Shown here: positions 10,001-20,621 of the stretch, piece after piece | Layout: the number at the start of each line of letters is the position of its first letter | Numbering within the stretch: the first letter of the stretch is position 1 | Assembly: GCA_009602725.1 (NCBI GenBank) | Contig: WELB01000034.1 | Location: forward strand, 385,891-418,717 | Source: Spirogloea muscicola | Taxonomy: Eukaryota > Streptophyta > Zygnematophyceae > Spirogloeales > Spirogloeaceae | Direction: 5' to 3' | DNA: 32,827 bases | Translations under genes and position numbers: made by a program | The notes under the pieces: generated by a model | Told to the model about the DNA's origin: nothing | The model's database searches: none | What the model saw: only the letters and a program-made list of their open reading frames with translations

Positions 10001-13000
10001 TACTGGTTGGGACCACGTCTGTTGAGCAGTCTGAGGCACTCTCTGTGCAACTGGCAGAAGCAGGAATCAAGCATCAGGTACTGCACAGTGTTTTCCCAGT
10101 TAAGGCTCTCATGTGACTGCGTGCCTGATCTTGCCTTGCATCTTGCAATCCACACTGCCTTTTTGGTCACATCTACTGAGCTGGTTGAGAAGGTGGGCTT
10201 CTCAGGTTTTGAATGCAAAGCCAGAAAATGTAGAGAGGGAGGCAGAGATTGTTGCCCAAAGTGGCCGAGTGGGAGCAGTGACTATTGCAACCAACATGGC
10301 TGGTCGTGGCACGGATATCATCCTGGGGGGGAACTCGGACTTCATGGCCCGCCTCAAGCTGCGGGAGCTGCTTCTTCCTAGGTACACTGGCAAAGCTGCA
10401 AATTTCCTGGAGCATCCTTTCTTGTCACACTTGGTTAGGCTTGAATGCTTGCAGCCAGTATGTACCAATTGTAGGACTTCAGTATCACTCGCTCTTAACA
10501 ATGAGACACTGCTGAAATGAAAGACATCTCTCTGGCATACAAAGGTCATACCTGCATGCAACAGGCGAGCCATCAGACTTGCAAGGGCAGCAGAGCAAGA
10601 GTACAGCTTTGAGAGGTGAACACGCATAGGCAAAACTGTCACCTCTACGCGAAGGCTCAAACAGTAATGCCTGTGTCAGGATTGTGCAACCTGGAGATGG
10701 TGAGATTGCCTTTGAGAAGAGGAATCAGAAGGTTCCAGCAAAGAGGTCCTGGAAGGTGGGTGCTACTTATGTTCTATGCATGGCTTGCAATATCATGAAC
10801 AATCTGGAAGCTTTGTTGGGGTGCATTGACATTATTGCCAAAGAGCATTCAGTATTTGCACGTGGCAGGTCAGTGAGGAGCTCTTTCCCTGCAGCCTCTC
10901 GTCAGAGACACACTCTGAGGCAGAGACTATGGTAGACACAGTGGTGGCGGCTTGGGGTGAGCGTTCACTGCCCGAGCTGGAGGCTGAAGAGCGGCTGTCA
11001 TACGCCTGTGAGAAGGTAGTTCCTTCCTAAATTGCTAATGTCATGCATATGCATAGTACCGTTAAGATTTCTCAACGTGAAAGGCATCCTCAGGGCCGAG
11101 ATAGGTCCTGATCCTCATGTATATACCTGAAGCATACACCAATGCAGCTTAGGACATGTGGTCTGCAACATATGCAGGTGCGGCACTATCATTCAGCTAT
11201 TACGCTGCTGAGCTGTGCTTTTGCTGACAGGGACCCACTTCCGATGAGGTCATTGGCCAACTGCGGCAGTGCTTTCGGGCCATCAACAACGAATATAAAG
11301 CATACACGGATGCGGAGAAAGAGCAGGTAGCAGCAATTGAAGTTGCAGTCCGTGTCACCGTACTTTAAGGTTGTCATGTGTTGCAGTTGCTTGCATGGTT
11401 GGTTCTTAAGCACAGCACATTCCTGGCTCCACAGGTGATTGCTGCAGGGGGTCTGCATGTCGTTGGCACTGAGAGACACGAATCGAGGCGAATTGACAAT
11501 CAGGTGTGAGATTACTATATGCAGCTACGCAGATTGATTGCCAGTATCTGGGTAATAGAGTACTCGACGGTAGAGAAGGCCGCAAAGAAAGCATTGTAGG
11601 TATGCATGTTGTCTACTAATTAGATGCTGTCATCCTATGTGACATGGCACATCAGCTACGAGGGAGGAGTGGTAGACAAGGTGATCCAGGGTCTTCCCGC
11701 TTCTTCTTGAGCTTGGAGGACAACCTTTTCAGAGTCTTTGGTGGGGATCGCATCCAGGTAGACATTGTTGCGACTGTGGTCAAGAACATGGCCTGTTCAC
11801 AATGTCCATTTGCCCATCTTTTGACAATGAAGGAGCAGCATTGTGACAGACGTCCCTAAGCAACTGAAGTCGACGACCGCATGAGAGCCTTTCATTGATG
11901 AGGTGGCTGTATCTCTGTCGCTGAAGGGCCTGATGAAGGTGTTCCGGGTGGAGGACTTGCCCATCGAGTCCAAAATGCTGACAAGATCGCTTGACGAGGC
12001 TCAGAAGAAGGTGGAGGCATATTTCTTTGACATCCGGAAGCAGTTGTTTGAGTATGACGAGGTGCTTAACAGCCAGCGCGATCGCATCTACTCAGAGAGG
12101 CGGCGAGCTCTGGTTGCTGACGACCTCTCATCTCAGATGTTAGAGTATGCGGAGCTGACTATGGATGACATTCTTGAGGTTCGGCCCATCCCTACTGCGT
12201 TTACTTGCTTGGCTTGATCAGGATTTTGTAGCATATGTGGTGGCACAGACTCTATCCTGGTCGCCTTTGTTGTAGATTGTCGAGATGGTCCACCCACAAG
12301 TGGCTTGGAGTGAGCGCAGTAAGTGGCTCAACATGGGCACGGGTTTCTTGGTGTTGTTGGACGTTCTTCTGCAGGCGAATGTGGATGGTATTCGACCTGC
12401 AGATGAGTGGAACTTTGACAGTCTTGCCAGCAAGCTCCACCAGTGAGTCCAGCTCAAGCAGTAAATCAAAGTAGGCTTCTGCCCAGGTCACTATTAGTCA
12501 TTCAGACTGCTCCATGTCCTGAGTAGGCACGTTTCTGATAATTCACTGGCAATCATCACACCTGCAAACCCCCCTCTGATCTGGAGGGTTGCACTGACTT
12601 GGTCATTGTGCTGACTGATCAGTAATTAAAATTGTTTCCTTGTAGCCTGACCTTAGCACGCTAGCCCCATCCTCATGTGCTTTACGTTCATCATAGGTAC
12701 TGCTACATGTTGGAGGATGTGACTCCACAAATACTGAAGGAGCATTCCTCGTCTTATGAAGCCCTTCGTGAGTACTTGAGGGAAAGGGGTTGCCAGGCAT
12801 ACCTGAAGAAGAAGGTAGGCTGCGGGACATTGCAGTCATGTTGATTTCAGGCAATGGTTGTGTCACTGCTTTAAAGGATCACAATAAGGTCTTGACAATT
12901 ATTTCAGGCTAGGTGAGTCAGAGGTAGCAGCGGTAACACACGCTGGCAAAGTATGGAAGTACTGTGACGGTCAAGTGGGCTTCTTACAACGTGCGCAGAC

Positions 13001-13533
13001 AGAAGTAGAAGCACGGGTGCCCGGGCTCATGCCCGATGCGGAGCGGTACTTTGTGCTGGGGCAAACAGACAACCTGTGGAAGGAGCACCTGCAGGCTTTG
13101 AAGTTCGTCCAGCAGGCAGTGGGGCTTCGTGGCTATGCACAACGGGACCCCCTTATTGAGTACAAGCTGGAGGGTTACAATCTGTTTTTGGAGATGACAG
13201 CGCAGATCCGGCGCAATGTCATCTACTCTGTGTATCAGGTAGGCGGCGTGGGTTACATAGTGCAATCGCATGTGAATATGACTGTAGTCAGCAAGCAATT
13301 CATTTTCAAAGAGCTTGTAACTGAATCGTGGTATTTGCACCGATCTGCTGCAGTTTAAGCCAGTTATTAGCAAAGTGCAAGCAGAGAAGGGGTCAGATGC
13401 CGGCAAGGACGATGATGGTATGAGTACTGGAGCTGATAATGGCGCCGGTGAATTGCGGGTGTCGAGTGGCAAAGTGGTAGCCGCTGCCACCAAGCAACGC
13501 AAGCAGCCGTCTAGACCCCACCGGACTGCCTAG
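7074..13533 (+). CDS. SECA1: Chloroplast SecA preprotein translocase ATPase
   Basis: ATP-driven motor that pushes unfolded proteins from the stroma through the thylakoid SecYE channel. Twenty exons join in phase to 1066 residues: 7074-7377, 7481-7674, 7845-7917, 8087-8293, 8443-8546, 8825-9004, 9169-9387, 9532-9759, 9910-10077, 10206-10381, 10680-10755, 10869-11015, 11231-11326, 11435-11503, 11656-11757, 11927-12178, 12375-12442, 12697-12814, 12999-13238, 13354-13533. The first about 100 residues, rich in Ser/Pro/Arg, look like a transit peptide. The mature start resembles plant SecA1 ([20 protein letters not shown]). Walker A MRTGEGKT (Lys about 209), DEVD (310-313), [24 protein letters not shown] and [20 protein letters not shown] are all intact. 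The bacterial C-terminal zinc-binding Cys cluster is absent, as usual for plastid SecA1. ATG 7074 is the first ATG in the leader frame; the exact start is the least certain part. Acceptors at 11926 (AAG) and the donor at 12179 (GTTCGG) are weak. Confidence 0.93.
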
Positions 13534-14964
13534 GTCCCTTGTGACGTGCTTTGCCTTCTCTGCTATGTCCTCGTGTGCACGCAAATGTGCTTGAGCTTTA
13601 GCCTCGAGCTTCCTTGAGTGCATCATAGATTCCTACTCTTAGTGTACCTTCTCAAGCGATCCAAGAGACTCAATAAGGTGTAGGCCTGCAGATGCCTTTT
13701 GAGGGGTAAAATGCTGCTTACAGAATTAGGATGGGGCTATGTTGCTCTATACGGTCGGCCCACTTGGAGTGCCTGCAGACTGTATGGGGGTGTTGTTACT
13801 CTCTATATTGTTGCTTCCAAATGTGTAGTAATCTTCCAAATGAAACGCCTGTGAGCTCAAAGGGCTTGACATTTTCTCCAACTTTGCTACGTAGTCGGAT
13901 CTGCTGCCAGCCAAGCAGCAGCTTTTGGCCCTCAGATTAAGAAGAGGAGCCAATGGCCTGTGCTGCAGCATTTGAACGCCATCGCATATCCAAGTTCTTG
14001 CGCTGTGACTTTGTGACTATAGAGCTGGCAGGTGCGCGTGGCATACAGGCTCTCAACCAGTTTAAGAGTACGCAAGGTTCAGGTCAGGGCTAGGCTTGCC
14101 AAAAGACGGCCGGCTACTGCAATTTCCTGCACTCTAGGTATTGCTAATCCACAATATCACAGGAGGGCGGTGACTCATGTATGCCAAAGATAACCCCATG
14201 CTAGTCAGATTGTCGTTAGCGACCATCTCAGCCTGGGCGCAATGTTGACCAGCAGACTTAACAATGTATGTACATGCACTCTGCAGCATCCCAGTAGGCA
14301 TATCTACTATGAGATGGAAGATTGCCGCAGCGACGGCATGTGGAGGTTCCTCTGCCACACATCAAGCTCTTATCCTTCATTTGAAGGAGCAGTAAAGCCA
14401 CCAAGGTCGGCCTCAAGCCGTGGAAATGGGATACCGAGAGTGGCAGCGGCTACTACAATATATTGTAAGAGGAAAAGGAGTGGAGCAAGAATTTCCAGTC
14501 AGGAAAAGACGTACTGTCAACAAGTCTGGCGGCTGCCACACTGACTTCTTGGCTTCTTATCCTTAATGTACATAATAGTAGCCCCAGGTGAGCAACTTCA
14601 GTCAGATGCACTGGAGAATGATAATGAGGCCGTGCTGGAGCCCTGAAGCTGCGCACAGGAGCGTGCCGTAGCTGGCACCTGCAATTGCTGCAGCAAACAG
14701 CGAGGCGCATTGGTGGAGCAGAACGGTGGACCATGCACTGTAGCATCTGCCTGCCCACCTCTTCGTGCCTGTTGCCTTGCCTCCATGGGTCCTGCCAACC
14801 GTATCAGCAAGTCTAGCCACTTGATGAAAGAGGGAAGCCCTTTCGGAGATTTGCGGTGGCTGTGAAAGAGAAGAAGTCCTTCAAGAGGTTGGTGCGACGG
14901 CTGTTAAAGGCCAGCCTGCCATTCGAAGGGTTACGGTCTGAAGGGGCAGACCAGCTGTGAGAGA

Positions 14965-15005
14965 AGCTCTTTCGGTGGGCGATGGCTGTGAAAGGCGAAG
15001 ATGAA
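14965..15005 (-). repeat. Dispersed hairpin repeat, inverted diverged copy
   Basis: GGGCGATGGCTGTGAAAGG is the reverse complement of a diverged copy of the 4713-4762 element (CACAGCCATCGCCC side). Only one stem arm is clear. Similar CGGTGGCTGTGAAAG words nearby at about 14850 suggest further decayed copies. Confidence 0.4.
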
Positions 15006-15156
15006 GCAGCTCTGGCACAGGGGGGGGCGAGGGTTGGAAGCGAAAGGAAAGCCCCGGAAAGGGCTGCGTGAGGGGAGAGCACCACCATTCGGAGACGACG
15101 CCAGCCCGTGCGCCATGAGCACATGGACAGCGAGCGGGCTGAGAGGTTACTGAGAG

Positions 15157-15261
15157 TCCGCTTGCTGCTGTCTCAGTCCTCAGCACTCCGGCTCCTTCAG
15201 GCCTTGTCCATTCCTTTGGGCTGGCCTCTCCCGGCCACCAGTTAATTTGGCCGCGCTTGCT
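15157..15261 (+). repeat. 105-base direct repeat, copy 1
   Basis: A 105-base unit that returns 137 bases later with only a handful of mismatches. It contains the hairpin element (CCTTGTCCATTCCTTTGGGC, then TGGCCTCTCCCGGCCACC) and ends in GGCCGCGCTTGCT. In this copy one G/A change replaces CCAGCC by CCGGCC, which weakens the stem by one pair. Confidence 0.9.
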
Positions 15262-15293
15262 GAGCGGGCGCCGGGGTGGCACCGCTCGCGACG

Positions 15294-15398
15294 TTCGCTT
15301 ACTGCTGTCTCAGTCCTTAGCACTCCGACTCCTTCAGACCTTGTCCATTCTTTTGGGCTGGCCTCTCCCAGCCACCAGTTAATCTGGCCGCGCTTGCT
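15294..15398 (+). repeat. 105-base direct repeat, copy 2
   Basis: Second copy of the 15157-15261 unit. Here the hairpin is perfect: GGCTGG at 15356-15361, CCTCTC loop, CCAGCC at 15368-15373. The repeat ends about 135 bases before the branching-enzyme start codon, so it sits in the likely promoter. Confidence 0.9.
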
Positions 15399-15491
15399 TC
15401 GCGACCACCAGTCACGGCCGACTGAGCCCCAAACCCCCCCTTCGTATAGATACAAAGCGTCTGCAAATGAGCGGGGCCGCCCGTCCGAGCC

Positions 15492-15525
15492 GCCACGTGT
15501 TGGCGCCAGGCCACGTGTCGGCGCC
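15492..15525 (+). promoter_or_regulatory. Doubled G-box (CACGTG) before branching-enzyme ATG
   Basis: Two copies of the 16-base unit GCCACGTGTYGGCGCC lie at 15492-15507 and 15510-15525, nine bases or more before the ATG at 15534. CACGTG is the core G-box bound by plant bHLH and bZIP factors in light, sugar and stress responses. The adjoining GGCGCC is a second palindrome. The exact doubling next to the start suggests a working site or 5' UTR element; which factor binds is unknown. Confidence 0.5.
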
Positions 15526-15533
15526 GCGAGGCC

Positions 15534-18500
15534 ATGACCGCCGCACCCGCCGCAGCCGCCGCCGTTGCCGCCGCCGCCGCTGCCGTCAGCNNNNNNNNNN
15601 NNNNNNNNNNNNNNNNNNNNNNNNNNNNNNNNNNNNNNNNNNNNNNNNNNNNNNNNNNNNNNNNNNNNNNNNNNNNNNNNNNNNNNNNNNNNNNNNNNNN
15701 NNNNNNNNNNNNNNNNNNNNNNNNNNNNNNNNNNNNNNNNNNNNNCAGGGGCCCGCGCGCCGTGCCAGCGGCGCCGAGCCCGGCGGCGGCGCGGGCGTTC
15801 GCGGCGGCGGGGTACTCGGCCGATGGCTTGGGCGTGGCTGCCGTCGACGGTCTGCTGGCAGGCCACGCGGAGCACCTGCGCTACCGCTACGCCGCCTTCC
15901 TGAGCGTGAAGCAGGCCATCGACGAGTACGAGGGCGGCCTCGACGCCTTCTCCAGAGGCACGGCCACGCCGCCGCCGCCGCCGTCGCTGGCGATGAGCTC
16001 CTCCGTCGTCAGCCGTCAGCCGTCAGCCGGCAGCCGGCAGCCGTCAGCTGTCAGCTGCGACGACGCCGGTGCCGGCGCTGACCAGCCGGTCGTGGCCCGC
16101 CGCCGCAGGGTACGAGAAGTTCGGCTTCACGAGGGACGGCGACGCCATCGTGTACCGCGAGTGGGCGCCCGCCGCCAGGTGAGGGCCCCTCCGTGCTGCC
16201 GAAGGATCCCATCTCACTCCGGCAGGCTGCTGAGTTCGAGTCCATGCTCCAACATTGCAGTCCCGATGGTTTTTGCGGCTCCAGGGCCGGCCCAGCTTGG
16301 TCCCCGCGAGGCTTAGCCATTCTGCTGGGTGTCTGCCTAGCGAAGCTGTGTACTGAGGACAATGAAGCAGAATGACTACAATAAAGTGTCTGTTAGACTT
16401 AAATAAAGTGTCTATGTAGAAAGGTAAAGCAACAATGAATTTGTGACTCGGCACTCAGCACTAGTGTCGCATGGCGACGTGCACCTTCTCCTGGGTCAGC
16501 GCCGCGCAGCTCGTGGGCGACTTCAACGGGTGGGACGGCGGCGCTCACCAGATGGAGCGCAACGAGTACGGCGTGTGGGCGGTGCGCCTGCCCGACCACG
16601 ACGGGCGGCCGGCCATCCCGCACGGCTCCCGCGTCAAGTTCCGGCTGCAGCAAGGCGACGGCGCGTGGCTCGACCGCATTCCCGCCTGGATCCGGCGCGC
16701 CACGTCCGACCCCGGCCGCTTCGGCTCGGACTTCGACGGCATCTACTGGGACCCGCCGCCCGAGCAGAGGTGGGTTCACCTTGGCCGCCATCCTCGCTGG
16801 CCGCACCTTCATTGGCACGCACCTTCTCACCAATCTCAGCGACGCAATGCCCATGCCGTCTACGCCGCAGGTACACGTTCAAGGCGGAGCGGCCGCGCCG
16901 CCCGGTGGCGCCGCGCATCTACGAGGCGCATGTCGGAATGAGCTCCACGGAGCCGCGCGTGGCAACGTACACTGAGTTCGCAGAGCGCGTGTTGCCGCGC
17001 ATCGCGGCGAGCGGCTATAACACGGTTCAGCTCATGGCGGTGCTGGAGCACTCGTACTATGGCTCGTTCGGGTACCACGTCACGAGCTTCTTCGCGCCGT
17101 CCTCGCGGTCGGGCACGCCCGAGGACCTCAAGCGCCTCGTGGACGCTGCGCACGGCCTTGGGCTCCGCGTGCTGGTCGATATTGTGCACAGTCACGCGAG
17201 CAACAATGCCGCCGACGGGCTCAACGGTTACGACCTCGGGCAGAGCGCGGCTGACTCCTACTTCCACACTGGCGAGCGTGGGTACCATGCGCAGTGGGAC
17301 TCGCGCTGCTTCAACTACAGCAACTGGGAGGTGCTGCGCTTCCTGCTCTCCAACCTGCGGTGGTGGCTCGAGGAGTTCCGCTTTGACGGCTTCCGTTTCG
17401 ACGGCGTCACGTCCATGCTCTACCGCCATCACGGCCTCAACATGTCCTTCTCTGGCGCCTACCATGAGTACTTCAGCGAGGCCACGGACGTGGATGCTGT
17501 CGTTTACCTCATGCTTGCCAACGATCTCGTGCACGACTTCCTGCCAGACCACGCCACCATGATTGCCGAGGATGTGTCAGGCATGCCCACCCTCTGCCGG
17601 CCCGTCAAGGAGGGCGGTGTTGGCTTCGACTATCGCCTCGCCATGGCCATCCCTGACAAGTGGATCGAGCTGATCAAGGACCGGTCTGACCTGTCGTGGG
17701 GCATGGGAGAGATTGTGCACACGCTCACCAACCGTCGCTACACGGAGAAGTGCGTAGGGTATGCCGAGAGCCATGATCAGGTGCAAAGGGCCATTGGATG
17801 AAGTCCATTGAGATTCACTAATTTATGACTTGCTTACGTTTTGTACCTAGGCATAGGAGGGAAGCTGCAAGTGACGGGATACCTAGGAGTAATGGGGAGC
17901 TGCCAGTGACGTGAATCGGGGGCGTGCATGTGCAGTCAATGGTCGGCGACAAGAGTTTCGCATTCCTGCTGATGGATCAGGACATGTACTACCACATGTC
18001 AAGCCTCCAGCCGCCAACTCCTGCTGTTGAGCGTGGCATGGCTCTCCTCAAGGTTTCGTGAGCATCTGTACCTTGCAAGTGGTGGAAGAGGGGCATAGCA
18101 TGCTTAACTTCATTGTAGTCAGGGTTGGCGACGGCTCGCTCCTCCTTGCAGGGTTGCACACATTGTCAAGCAGACAAGCCGCAGGCATGCTGAGCTGGTC
18201 TAGCTCATGAACCAGACGTTCGGTGATTGCAGATGATTCACTTCATAACAATGGCCCTTGGCGGGGAGGGTTACTTAAATTTCATGGGTAATGAGGTGAC
18301 CCTCAATACCCCCCACCTGCTGGCGGTTGCTTGTGCTATCGTGCAACAATGTCGTGCGGGAACCTGGCCATGATTGTTGTCGAGCCACCCATGCCTGCAA
18401 GGAGCTCACGATGCCCTTGATCAGGGCAAAACTTTGTTGCTGCCACAGAGGGATTGTGGTCGCAAAGATTTCAGACCTGGCATTTGTCGTCGCTGCAGTT

Positions 18501-20070
18501 TGGACACCCTGACTGGATCGACTTTCCGCGCGAAGGCAATGGCTGGAGCTATGACAAGTGCCGCCGCCAGTGGGACCTCGTAGACACACCACATCTGCGT
18601 TACAAGGTTGGAGCTCAACTAAAGAAAATCTGCGCTTAAGTGCTCATGGAAGGCTGCGACAGGATGTACCAAAATTGCAGCGAAGCGTCTGCCTGCTAGC
18701 CCCTCAGACCTTGAGCTCTGGACGTACGCTAGTTGTCCAGAGTTCATTCAGCAATACTGTTTAAGCTGGCAATTGCAGTTCCTTGGCGAGTTTGACAAGG
18801 CAATGAATCAACTCGATGAGACCTACCATTTCCTTGCTTCGCCGCACCAGCTCGTCTCCTCGGCCAGCGAGGGCGACAAGGTGCACTGACCATTCCACCA
18901 TGCTGGGACCCTCGGGCGACCGCCTGAAACGGTAGTACGAGACTTTGCCTGTATCCTCTAAGCTATTTGGAGTTTAGTTGCTTTTTGGGAGACCTCTTAT
19001 GGTTCTCGGCTCGGCTGCAGGTCATTGTGTTTGAGCGCGGTGAGCTTGTGTTTGTCTTCAACTTCCACCCAACGAGCACATATGATAGGTGGGCTACTCT
19101 CACTTGCCCAAGCCTGTGTAAGACCCAGGACCATGTAGTCATGACACATCAGTCCGCAGACCTCAGTAGTCCCCTCAACCTGGGAGCCTGACACCTCACT
19201 GCTGCATAAGAGGTACCCATACTGCCTGCAGTTACAAGATTGGCTGCGGAGAGCCCGGCAAGTACCGTGTTGCGCTTGACAGCGACTCAGGCCACTTTGG
19301 CGGGCAAAGCCTGGTAAGGCTTGAAGGCTAAAGACCCTTGTACACATCTCACTTGCCTGTTGAGGATGGAGTGTGTGATATAACACAGTTATACTCAAAC
19401 TTGCCTCTAAGTTGTTGACAAATCTCAAGGGTGCCCTAGCACAATCACTGCACATCAGAAGATGACAAAGGTTCTTATAGGATGTTATAGTCCCAATGAT
19501 AACTATGCAGTCAGTAGATCTTGATAGAGACGAACTACTCTTCTTGGAATGTCATTACCACTCCAGAAACAAGTATAACTTTATCTTAAAGTCAAGTAGA
19601 TATCATTGGCCAGCATCACTGCTAGTGCATTGCACGCCGATATTGAACGTGTATGGCAAGTTCATACTCGCAGGTGAACGGTGACGTTGATCACTTCTCA
19701 TCACCTGAGGGCATACCAGGTGAAGCAGATACCAACTTCAATAACCGACCGTGTTCAATACAGGTCCTTTCCCCTTCTCGCTCTTGCCAGGTATGATGGA
19801 GCCCCAATCTGGATGAGGAAGACTTATCTGATCAATATTTGTAATCACTATAAAGTGCCCATGTCATCTACACTCCTGTTCAATACCTTCTTCTATTAGT
19901 CATGCTCTTGACGGTGTGTGGCTTGGACCAGGCTGTTCAGTGCGCATGGTAAGTAGAAGGCTACTTTCTTTCTTGCCAGTCCTTCATACGAGCTGTGACT
20001 CACATCAGGGTATCTTGTCTACCAGGTCTACTACCGTGTCCAAGAAGGCAACAGTGGAATGCTATCCTGA
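15534..20070 (+). CDS. Starch/glycogen branching enzyme, GH13 family
   Basis: Forms alpha-1,6 branches in starch by cutting an alpha-1,4 glucan and re-attaching it. Exons: 15534-15957 (with 155 N), 16109-16178, 16500-16769, 16871-17780, 17936-18052, 18233-18295, 18499-18606, 18779-18880, 19021-19088, 19232-19313, 19674-19790, 20026-20070; all phases fit, about 791 residues at the stated gap size. The order matches plant SBE: helical [20 protein letters not shown], a CBM48 module ([20 protein letters not shown]), [13 protein letters not shown], then the GH13 barrel with [19 protein letters not shown] (nucleophile Asp about 432), AEDVSG (acid Glu about 488) and YAESHDQ, and the C-terminal [13 protein letters not shown] domain. 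Intron 1 appears to use a GC donor. ATG 15534 follows two G-boxes; an Ala-rich start, cut by the gap, hides any transit peptide. Exon 4 is a single 910-base GC-rich block, unlike the AT-richer 3' exons. Confidence 0.93.
15591..15745. other. Assembly gap of 155 N
   Basis: A run of 155 undetermined bases inside the first exon of the branching enzyme, flanked by GCC/GCG-rich sequence that is hard to sequence. The reading frame happens to continue across at this length, but the true size may differ. Any transit-peptide cleavage region is probably inside it. Confidence 0.99.
16008..16056 (+). repeat. 7-base minisatellite in branching-enzyme intron 1
   Basis: Seven consecutive units of GTCAGCC (variants GGCAGCC and GTCAGCT) fill most of the middle of the first intron. 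Each unit contains CAG, so the intron offers many potential acceptor-like sites before the one used at 16108. Confidence 0.9.
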
Positions 20071-20130
20071 AAGACAAATAGCTGAGATTTTCTTTGTGCA
20101 AGTTTAGCAGAACCAAGTAGTGTGCTTATT

Positions 20131-20145
20131 GGTGGAGTGTCCACC
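20131..20145 (+). other. Small hairpin after branching-enzyme stop
   Basis: GGTGGA-GTG-TCCACC, a perfect 6-bp stem with a 3-base loop, 61 bases after the stop codon and so probably in the 3' UTR. Its role, if any, is unknown. Confidence 0.4.
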
Positions 20146-20589
20146 AGGGCCTGTGTGCCGTGATTTGCTTCTTCTATTCATCCCATTTGAGTGGGCTCAA
20201 ATACTGCTGGGCAAATGCGTAGAAGTAGTACCTGGATCACCACAACAATTTCAGCATAGGTAAAGCTTGCACTTTTATGCCAATGCAGGGAGTAACTTCT
20301 AAGCAGCCAATTCTTTAGGCTAGCGAACAACCAATGCTGGGAGCAGGTCGTAGGCATATGCATTATGCAGAAATTTATGTAGTCAACCTTGCAGATTTGC
20401 AAGCCCTTATTCTCTGTATGTGGAGGTTTGTCTTCATCGTGAACAATGTGGGCACTTGGGAGCAGACCTTTAGACGTACTACTGGTGAGCAGTATGGAGT
20501 GTTATTGCAGGAAACAAGTAAGCAGAAGCTGAAAAGTCAATGCCCCTCCCCCGCCCCACTCCACCCGTAGCGTCAAATGTGGAGTGAAC

Positions 20590-20621
20590 AGGTGTAATTA
20601 CCACCAGGTGTAATTACCACC
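20590..20621 (+). repeat. 16-base tandem repeat
   Basis: Two exact copies of AGGTGTAATTACCACC, at 20590-20605 and 20606-20621. The unit is itself nearly palindromic around TAATTA, and each copy contains TGTAA, the polyadenylation signal used by many green algae. Confidence 0.85.

Larger units (their letters stand above)
13534..15533. other. Spacer between SecA and branching enzyme
   Basis: SecA 3' UTR at the left and branching-enzyme promoter at the right. No gene is supported. Between about 14240 and 14590 several frames on both strands stay open (for example a plus-strand WLLILNVHNSSP stretch before GTGAGC at 14587), but none shows a known domain. From 14870 on the sequence has inverted and direct copies of the hairpin repeat, then a tandem duplication and two G-boxes, described separately. 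Confidence 0.55.

Noticed and set aside
9113-10864. CACGTG sites inside SecA introns as regulatory sites
   Set aside because: Isolated 6-mers occur by chance about this often; only sites in 5' regions with the CCACGTGK context were kept.
14240-14590. Plus-strand frames such as KVGLKPWKWDTESGSGYYN and EKEWSKNFQSGKDVLSTS as exons
   Set aside because: Neighbouring frames and the opposite strand are equally open, the pieces do not join with credible splice sites, and no family is recognised.
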